From Hespellia sp. (lineage in GTDB: Bacteria; Bacillota; Clostridia; Lachnospirales; Lachnospiraceae), in assembly GCA_028693555.1 (NCBI GenBank), contig JAQUVD010000007.1, positions 1 through 64,000 of the forward strand: DNA of 64,000 nucleotides, given 5' to 3'. The notes below the pieces were generated by a model that ran no database searches, was not told the DNA's origin, and saw nothing but the letters and a program-made list of their open reading frames with translations. The translations under genes and the position numbers were made by a program. Below, in pieces: positions 58,454 to 64,000 of the stretch. Within the stretch, counting starts at the first letter, position 1. Every line of letters starts with the position of its first letter.

Positions 58454-59215
58454 TTAAAACACTCCAACAACTTTCAACAACAGCAAAAACAATACCAGCA
58501 GAATGCTAGGTCTTACAATTTTACTTCCCTGTGTCATGACAAGTCCGGCACCGAGATAGCCGCCGACCATATTGCAGGCGGCAGCAGCAAGTCCGAGTGA
58601 AATCAGTACCTGTCCATTTAACAGAAATATGATAAGGGAAGTAAGGTTCGTCGTGAGATTAATGACTTTTGCCTGTCCGTTTGCCATCTTCATGCCTAAT
58701 TTTGCAAAGACGGTAAAAGCAATAATCAAAAAGGTTCCGGTTCCGGGACCGTAAAATCCATCGTAAAAACCAATGACCAAAGCAGCAGTCACTGCTGTAA
58801 TATAGGTGCGTCTGTCTAAGCTGATTTCTTCGGAGCCATTGTCGTGGAATAATTTCTTATTCAACACGATAAATGCAGAAAAGGGCAGAATGATAATCAG
58901 GACAATTTTCATTACGTTTTCACTTACCATCAGCGAAACATGTGCGCCGATGGAAGAGCCGATAATCGCCGCAATGACAGAAGGCACTGCCAGTTTGAAA
59001 TTCACAAGTTTATTCCGGATAAAGCGAATCGTTGCCAGAGTCGTCCCACATGTGGAAGACATTTTGTTGGTGGCAACGGCCATATGCGGAGGGAGTCCGG
59101 AGAGGAGATAGGCCGGCAAAGAAATAAGTCCGCCGCCTCCTCCGATTGCATCGATGAGACCTGCAAGAAAGAGGAGGGGACAGACTATGATAAATGTTTT
59201 GAGTGTTACATGCAT
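58454..59215 (-). CDS. TSUP family (TauE/SafE) permease
   Basis: A 253-residue membrane protein with about eight helices and the TSUP pattern GLIDAIGGGGGLISLPAYLLSG and MAVATNKMSST, later IGFYDGFYGPGTGTF. Such proteins export sulfur compounds or organic acids; the substrate is unknown. Its ATG overlaps the trpS stop by one base (TAATG), so it is translated by coupling, without a clear ribosome site of its own. Confidence 0.88.
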   Translation of the reverse strand: MHVTLKTFIIVCPLLFLAGLIDAIGGGGGLISLPAYLLSGLPPHMAVATNKMSSTCGTTLATIRFIRNKLVNFKLAVPSVIAAIIGSSIGAHVSLMVSENVMKIVLIIILPFSAFIVLNKKLFHDNGSEEISLDRRTYITAVTAALVIGFYDGFYGPGTGTFLIIAFTVFAKLGMKMANGQAKVINLTTNLTSLIIFLLNGQVLISLGLAAAACNMVGGYLGAGLVMTQGSKIVRPSILLVLFLLLLKVVGVF

Positions 59216-60309
59216 TACTGCTGGTTCTTGAACTTCTCAGCCTGGGCAGCAATCAATTCTTCATCATCGAAATAATTGATCTGCATGGCTGATTTCACTT
59301 CTGACAGAGTCTGTGCGCCAACACCGCGAGCGTACTCTGTTCCTTCTTTTAAAATCTGGTATACACCAGGAATATCCTGCTCTAACTCTTTTCTTCTCGT
59401 TCTGATTGGCTCTAACGTATCCTCTAATACTTTGATTAAAAACTTCTTAATCTTGACATCGCCAAGTCCGCCGCGCATGTAGTGGTCTTTGACTTCCTGA
59501 AGATTCTTGTAGTCCGGCCAGAACTTTTCAAAATGCTCGTCCGTTGAAAATGCATCAAGGTAGGTGAACACACTGTTGCCTTCCACTTTGCCGGGATCTT
59601 CAATGCGGATGTGATCCGGATCAGTAAACATGCTCATAACCTTTGTCTTTACATCCTTTGCAGAGTCGGATAAGTAGATGCAGTTGCCAAGAGATTTGCT
59701 CATCTTTGCCTTTCCGTCTGTACCCGGAAGTCGCGAGCAGATCTTGTTATCCGGAAGCAATTCTTTCGGTTCAACCAGAATACCCTCGCCATAGACATTG
59801 TCAAAGCTTCGTACAATCTCACGAGCCTGTTCAAGCATTGGAAGCTGATCCTCCCCTACCGGAACGGTTGTTGCCTTGAATAATGTAATATCAGCAGCCT
59901 GACTGATTGGATACGTGAAGAATCCAACCGGGATGCTTGCCTGAAAATCTCTTGCCTTGATCTCAGATTTTACCGTAGGGTTGCGCTGCAGTCTTGCGAC
60001 TGTAACTAAGTTCATGAAATAGAAGCTGAGTTCGCACAGCTCCTGAATCTGAGACTGAATGAAAATGTGTGATTTCTTCGGATCAATGCCACATGAAAGA
60101 TAATCAAGAGCAACCTCGATGATATTCTGACGAATCTTCTCCGGGTTGTCCGCATTATCGGTAAGTGCCTGTGCATCTGCAATCATAATAAAAATGTCAT
60201 CATACTCGCCGGAATTCTGTAATTCCACGCGACGCTTTAGCGAACCGACATAATGTCCTAAATGTAGTTTTCCTGTAGGTCTGTCACCTGTTAAAATAAT
60301 ATTTCCCAA
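59215..60309 (-). CDS. trpS: Tryptophanyl-tRNA synthetase
   Basis: A 364-residue class-I synthetase with the HIGH-type motif [11 protein letters not shown] and KMSKS in [10 protein letters not shown]. It charges tRNA-Trp with tryptophan. The segment [12 protein letters not shown] and the remaining C-terminal helices match the bacterial type. AAAGGGAAACTAC precedes the start. No T-box leader is recognised in the 200 bases upstream. The coupled TSUP gene downstream is an unusual partner. Confidence 0.95.
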   Translation of the reverse strand: MGNIILTGDRPTGKLHLGHYVGSLKRRVELQNSGEYDDIFIMIADAQALTDNADNPEKIRQNIIEVALDYLSCGIDPKKSHIFIQSQIQELCELSFYFMNLVTVARLQRNPTVKSEIKARDFQASIPVGFFTYPISQAADITLFKATTVPVGEDQLPMLEQAREIVRSFDNVYGEGILVEPKELLPDNKICSRLPGTDGKAKMSKSLGNCIYLSDSAKDVKTKVMSMFTDPDHIRIEDPGKVEGNSVFTYLDAFSTDEHFEKFWPDYKNLQEVKDHYMRGGLGDVKIKKFLIKVLEDTLEPIRTRRKELEQDIPGVYQILKEGTEYARGVGAQTLSEVKSAMQINYFDDEELIAAQAEKFKNQQ

Positions 60310-60437
60310 TGTAGTTTCCCTTTGCCTTTCTGAACGATATATTTCCGATTTGCTTCGGAATTAGCTTTTCTTATTATAACATAGATTTCTTTGCGTGCAA
60401 GAAGAGAGTTGGGAAGTGATGATTTAGCAGAGGGTTA

Positions 60438-60474
60438 GAGGGCATCCATATATTTTAAATACATGCATGCCCTC
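60438..60474. repeat. Hairpin downstream of the YmaF-like gene
   Basis: GAGGGCAT at 60438-60445 pairs with ATGCCCTC at 60467-60474. It lies downstream of the minus-strand YmaF-like gene; without a T-run it is a weak terminator candidate. Confidence 0.45.
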
Positions 60475-60517
60475 CATCTATCAGCTCATATTTTTTTAAT
60501 AACTCTCTTTCGCACTG

Positions 60518-60871
60518 TTAACGCGGACATTCAAATTCAGTTGGGCTCTCAATGAGTGATGCAACCTGGAATTCATGCTTGTGTCCGTCTTCAGGCTGTG
60601 TACATGCTTTGGCATAGTGAACATGTTTTCCGCCGCCCACATCAACGGCAGGACCGGATTTTCCACAAAACTCATGGTAATGTTCATCGGCAAAGTCGGT
60701 TCGAAACTTAATCTCGTGCACATGGCTGCATCCGACAGAGATTGCTTCTCCGGATACAGTGGCAAAGCGATGATTGTGACATTCGCTACATTCATTTTGA
60801 TAGCCGGTAATACCTGTCACTTCATGGACATGGCGCTGCTTATTACAATCGTTATATTCTTGATTATTCAT
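60518..60871 (-). CDS. YmaF family protein
   Basis: A 117-residue His- and Cys-rich soluble protein. It contains repeated H.H motifs: HVHEVTG (residues 14-20), HNHRFATVSGEAI, HVHEIKFRTDF, HYHEFCGKSGPAVDV, GKHVHYAKAC and DGHKHEFQVAS. This is the YmaF pattern, presumably binding metal; function is unknown. Two or three Cys-x-x-Cys-like cysteines add to the metal-site idea. It is a single gene without close neighbours on its strand. Confidence 0.82.
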   Translation of the reverse strand: MNNQEYNDCNKQRHVHEVTGITGYQNECSECHNHRFATVSGEAISVGCSHVHEIKFRTDFADEHYHEFCGKSGPAVDVGGGKHVHYAKACTQPEDGHKHEFQVASLIESPTEFECPR

Positions 60872-61032
60872 ATTTATTTCCTATTCAGTAGATTAATATA
60901 TGATATGCAGTTTGACAAAAAAAGTTCGGATATGGGAGGAATCATAGACAAATGGAAAAGAAAAATCTATAATGAAACATAGAATATAGAAGACGAACAC
61001 AAAGACACAGTGGTAAGAAAGGATGGAGCAAA

Positions 61033-61776
61033 ATGTTAAAAAACAAAGTAGCAATTGTAACAGGTGGAACACGTGGAATCGGATATGCAATTGTAAAAAA
61101 GTATCTGGAAAATGGTGCCAAAGTCATTTTATTTGGTTCGAGAGAAGAGACTGTTTCAAAAGCACTCCAATCGTTAAAGGAAGAAAATGCGAATTGGATT
61201 GTGGAGGGCGCTTACCCGAACTTATCGGATGCAGATGCAGTGGAAAAGGAAATCAATGCAATTGCGGAGAAATATGGTCGTGTGGATGTTTTAGTCAATA
61301 ACGCCGGAATCTCAGACAGCACCAAGATTGATGATTATCAACCGGGCGGTTTTGAAAAAGTAATGAACTTAAATGTATTAGCTCTGTATAATACAATTAA
61401 ACCATCAGTCAAGGTAATGAAGCAGCAGGGTGGCGGCTGTATTATTAATATGAGCTCCATGGTCAGCAAATTTGGACAACCGGGTGGGGTTGCATATCCA
61501 ACCAGTAAATTTGCCGTGAATGGAATGACAGTTTCTCTTGCCAGAGAGCTTGGACCTGATCAGATCCGTGTCAATGCAGTCGCACCGGGTGTGACGCGCA
61601 CCGATATGGTGGCTGCACTTCCAGAGGAAATGATTGCACCTCTAGTTGCGAGAATTCCGCTGCGAAGAATCGGTGAGCCGGAGGATATTGCAAATGCATG
61701 TTTATTCCTGGCGAGTGATCTGGCAAGCTATGTGACGGGAGAAATTCTTTCCGTTGACGGAGCAACCATGAGCTGA
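61033..61776 (+). CDS. Short-chain dehydrogenase/reductase (FabG/BaiA-like)
   Basis: A 247-residue Rossmann-fold enzyme. The cofactor loop is TGGTRGIG (residues 10-17), with NNAG near 89-92, and the catalytic group is Ser141 or Ser142, Tyr155 and Lys159 (NMSSM, VAYPTSK). The end is VTGEILSVDGATMS. It resembles FabG and bile-acid hydroxysteroid dehydrogenases of the BaiA kind in general layout, but the substrate cannot be told from sequence. It is not in a fatty-acid gene cluster. Confidence 0.88.
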   Translation: MLKNKVAIVTGGTRGIGYAIVKKYLENGAKVILFGSREETVSKALQSLKEENANWIVEGAYPNLSDADAVEKEINAIAEKYGRVDVLVNNAGISDSTKIDDYQPGGFEKVMNLNVLALYNTIKPSVKVMKQQGGGCIINMSSMVSKFGQPGGVAYPTSKFAVNGMTVSLARELGPDQIRVNAVAPGVTRTDMVAALPEEMIAPLVARIPLRRIGEPEDIANACLFLASDLASYVTGEILSVDGATMS

Positions 61777-61783
61777 TTATAGT

Positions 61784-61870
61784 TCAACTGGAAAATTGCC
61801 CTCAATTGATGTGATCGCGAAAGCAACGGGCTTGACAGAAGATGAGATTCGCGAGTTAGATACAGAATAG
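61784..61870 (+). pseudogene. C-terminal remnant of a Rpn/PD-(D/E)XK-type protein
   Basis: An open frame with no start encodes STGKLPSIDVIAKATGLTED and ends EIRELDTE before a stop. This tail (SID.IA..TGL...EI..L) is typical of the end of Rpn-family or transposase-like nucleases that are common in gut Clostridia. Only about 28 codons remain, immediately behind the SDR gene and in another frame, so it is a decayed leftover. Confidence 0.5.
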
Positions 61871-61877
61871 ACACAAG

Positions 61878-61915
61878 AAAAATATCGTCAGCTGATTTTG
61901 CTGGCGATATTTTTG
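61878..61915 (+). terminator. Intrinsic terminator
   Basis: AAATATCGTCAGC pairs with GCTGGCGATATTT with one wobble and is followed by TT. Confidence 0.75.
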
Positions 61916-61983
61916 ATACGGAACCAAAGAAGAATCATGAACTAAAATGGGTAATGAGGGGGTTCTTTCGGTCATGTTTTCGG

Positions 61984-62012
61984 TTGTGTTTACTGTTACT
62001 ACCATTTATAAT
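61984..62012 (+). promoter_or_regulatory. Promoter of the SNF2 helicase gene
   Basis: TTGTGT at 61984-61989 and TATAAT at 62007-62012 are 17 bases apart, 51 bases before the ATG. Confidence 0.55.
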
Positions 62013-62063
62013 AGTAATCAAGAGCAAGAACATGTGAAAATAGAGAAAGAACGGTGAATACAG

Positions 62064-64000
62064 ATGATAACCAAAGGTCAGATTCGCAAAATGGCGGGGA
62101 ATCAGTCCTATACAAGAGGTGAACAGATATACAGGCAGGGCGGAGTGCTCCAATTTTCTGTTGAGGTAGATGATTACGCGGAATATGAGGAGCTGGTTGC
62201 ACTTGTAGAAGGCAGCAGGGGAAGTCGTTATCAAGTATCCATGAGCGTGAGTCTGTTAGACGATGAGATCGAAGAGGTTGATTGCGATTGTCTGGCGTTT
62301 GAGTCATATAGCGGGATTTGCAAGCATTGTGTTGCGGTCCTGTTAAAATATATGGAATACTGTGAGGCGGAGCAGCAGGAGGAATTTGCCAGAATCAATG
62401 GACAGAATCTTTTGGAATCGGGCAGATTCAATATTCAAAAAGGAATCAAGCCTGCGACAACGCCTGCCCTTATGCAGCTGCTTAAGAGAAAAGAGGAGGC
62501 ACATATTTTACCGCTCTTAGAACAGGAATCTTATGGAAAAGTACAGTTAGAGCCGACCATGCACTGTGAGGCAACGAATATATATGTTTCATTTCGAATT
62601 GGGATAACACAGATGTATGTGGTAAAGGATGTATTTGAGTTGATACGTCTCATTCATAGGCGAGGAAGACATCGATATGGTAAGAATCTGGAATTCCTTC
62701 ATTCAGTCGAAGCGTTTGACGAGGCGTCAAGACCACTTGTCCGATTTATTGAAAAATGGACCAGAGAGAATGAGGACAAATATCGCAGTACCAGTTATTA
62801 TGGATACTATAACTATGGTCGTTCAGATGCCAAAAGCAAGGAGATGTATCTGGGGACAGATGAAATAGAAGCGTATCTGAACTTGATGCGCGGACAGATT
62901 TTTCAAATGCATGTTTGCGGAATGGCAAATACGATGTGGCAGATTTCTGAAACGCCGATCCCAAAGAAAATGAAGCTTACCGGAGAAAAGAACGGAGTCA
63001 GGATGGAACTTCCTTTTTTTGCGGGATATGCAGCTGATAAATCCAACATATTTTTTTATGAAGACAAGGTGTACATTGAGTCATTGCCTCAGAGTGAAAT
63101 TATTAGAGAAGTTATGGAAGCAATGCAGCAGACACCAAACAAGACAGCGTTTATTGAGAATGCAGACATTCCGGCTTTTTGCAGAGAACTTCTGCCAACA
63201 TTAGAAACGTATTATGAGTGTGCGATGATTGATTTTGACAAAGAGCAGTATGGTATTGAGAGTCCGGAATTCTGTATCTATCTTGATGCGCCGCAGAGCA
63301 ATATGATTACATGCAGACCGACCGCGAAGTATGGGGAAAAAGAATATTCCTTATATGAGACAAGCGATGTATCCCTCCGCAGCATGGAGGAGGAAGAGGC
63401 AATTAGAAAGCTGGTGCATGAATACGGAAATGCATTTGATAACGAGAGCGGCAGTGTCGTGGCAATTGATGATGAGGAAATAATCTTTGAACTGCTTGTC
63501 TATGGTGTTTCGCGAATGCAGCAGGTTGCTGAAGTATTCGTCTCGGATGCAATTAAGCGGATGGAAGTAAAACCGGCACCGAAGATTACAGTTGGTGTTT
63601 CGATTGAAAGCGGACTGATGAACCTGTCCTTAGACTCTGGGGAAATGTCCCGTGAGGAGTTAATCGAAGTATTGTCTCGTTACAATAGAAAGAAAAAGTT
63701 CTATCGCCTGAAGGATGGTTCATTCATCAATGCGGAAAATTCGGGATTGGAAGAGATACTGGAGCTTAAAGAAGGCCTTCAGATTACAGATAAACAGTTG
63801 AAGCAGGATCAAATTCAGTTTGAGAAATATCGTTCACTTTATGTGGATGCACAACTTAAGGAGAGCTCAGCCATAGCTTCGGTAAGAGATAAGGGCTTTC
63901 GCGAGCTGGTCCGCAATATGAAGACGGTAGAGGATAATGATTTTGAAGTGCCGAGCAGTCTGGAAGGGACACTAAGAGAGTACCAAAAGAGGGGATTTCT
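62064..64000 (+). CDS. SWIM-domain SNF2-family helicase (N-terminal part, continues past the window)
   Basis: 645 codons are visible and the frame is open at the end of the window. The SWIM zinc finger is Cys74, Cys76, Cys86 and His88 (CDC...GICKHC). A long middle region (about 100-600) corresponds to the SNF2-associated domain. The visible end TLREYQKRGF is the start of the SNF2 helicase core (LR.YQ..G), so the ATPase motifs must follow beyond the window. Such proteins remodel or translocate on DNA; bacterial roles are poorly known. It has its own promoter at 61984. Confidence 0.88.
   Translation, partial: MITKGQIRKMAGNQSYTRGEQIYRQGGVLQFSVEVDDYAEYEELVALVEGSRGSRYQVSMSVSLLDDEIEEVDCDCLAFESYSGICKHCVAVLLKYMEYCEAEQQEEFARINGQNLLESGRFNIQKGIKPATTPALMQLLKRKEEAHILPLLEQESYGKVQLEPTMHCEATNIYVSFRIGITQMYVVKDVFELIRLIHRRGRHRYGKNLEFLHSVEAFDEASRPLVRFIEKWTRENEDKYRSTSYYGYYNYGRSDAKSKEMYLGTDEIEAYLNLMRGQIFQMHVCGMANTMWQISETPIPKKMKLTGEKNGVRMELPFFAGYAADKSNIFFYEDKVYIESLPQSEIIREVMEAMQQTPNKTAFIENADIPAFCRELLPTLETYYECAMIDFDKEQYGIESPEFCIYLDAPQSNMITCRPTAKYGEKEYSLYETSDVSLRSMEEEEAIRKLVHEYGNAFDNESGSVVAIDDEEIIFELLVYGVSRMQQVAEVFVSDAIKRMEVKPAPKITVGVSIESGLMNLSLDSGEMSREELIEVLSRYNRKKKFYRLKDGSFINAENSGLEEILELKEGLQITDKQLKQDQIQFEKYRSLYVDAQLKESSAIASVRDKGFRELVRNMKTVEDNDFEVPSSLEGTLREYQKRGF

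Noticed and set aside
60310-60500. Search for a T-box leader upstream of trpS
   Set aside because: No AGGGTGGNACCGCG-type antiterminator or specifier stem was found.
1-64000. CRISPR arrays, rRNA and tRNA genes
   Set aside because: No spaced direct repeats and no cloverleaf or rRNA core sequence was noticed on either strand; a dedicated tRNA scan was not possible.

Overview
The window looks like chromosomal DNA of a gut Firmicute, most likely a member of the Lachnospiraceae. Base composition is moderately AT-rich, Shine-Dalgarno sites are strong (AGGAGG-like) and intergenic gaps are short with intrinsic terminators. Markers that point this way include YlmC/YmxH and NrdR, GlgC plus GlgD, DUF3793 with a flavodoxin, AgrC/AgrA-like regulators, CobW proteins, the TIGR03915/TIGR03916 DNA-repair pair, MurT/GatD, and GH95/GH43/GH3 glycosidases. 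No rRNA, tRNA, CRISPR array or prophage was seen. The genus cannot be fixed from the sequence alone.

Layout, 1-12 kb: the window opens in the last domains of a group II intron that splits a corA gene. A probable iron-linked trio follows (DUF2325, DUF3793, flavodoxin), then a nucleotidyltransferase, an XRE regulator and a small membrane protein. Next is a glycan cassette (RpiR regulator, intracellular GH95 alpha-L-fucosidase, PTS EIIBC). After an unknown membrane protein and a hemolysin-III protein comes a PurF-like protein that lacks the N-terminal catalytic cysteine. 12-24 kb: an LTA-synthase-like sulfatase, a DEAD-box helicase, an ECF S component, carbamate kinase, ymxH, nrdR, a divergent HTH/Ser-Thr-kinase pair, truA, xth, and a metal-homeostasis group (His-rich CobW GTPase, a CobW/TIGR03943-like hybrid and a small unknown).

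24-42 kb: glgC-glgD on the minus strand, an orphan HicB-like protein, and a MarR-flavodoxin pair carrying two copies of a palindromic operator and resembling the BilQ/BilS partners of bilirubin reductase. A cytidylate-kinase-like gene follows, then a very AT-rich island with an AgrC-like kinase, a LytTR regulator, a lipoprotein and a membrane protein. A SWIM zinc-finger gene with a premature stop is next. A hemicellulose cassette (GH43, GPH transporter, AraC regulator, GH3) precedes an AAA/DUF4143 ATPase. 41-57 kb: an FMN riboswitch with ribU, a CidA/LrgA-LrgB pair with a second cytidylate-kinase-like gene, the TIGR03915/TIGR03916 pair on the minus strand, a two-component system with the ABC exporter it probably controls, a YeiH exporter divergent from a LysR regulator, murT-gatD (lipid II amidation) and azlC-azlD (branched-chain amino acid export).

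57-64 kb: between convergent genes lies a roughly 510-bp nested inverted repeat, the most unusual non-coding feature seen. It is followed by a TSUP permease coupled to trpS, a YmaF-like His-rich protein, a short-chain dehydrogenase with a pseudogene scrap behind it, and the first 645 codons of a SWIM/SNF2 helicase that runs off the window. Most of the window is ordinary core metabolism with small accessory cassettes. Several of these (fucosidase-PTS, MarR-flavodoxin, two-component/ABC exporter) carry their own cis-regulatory signals.
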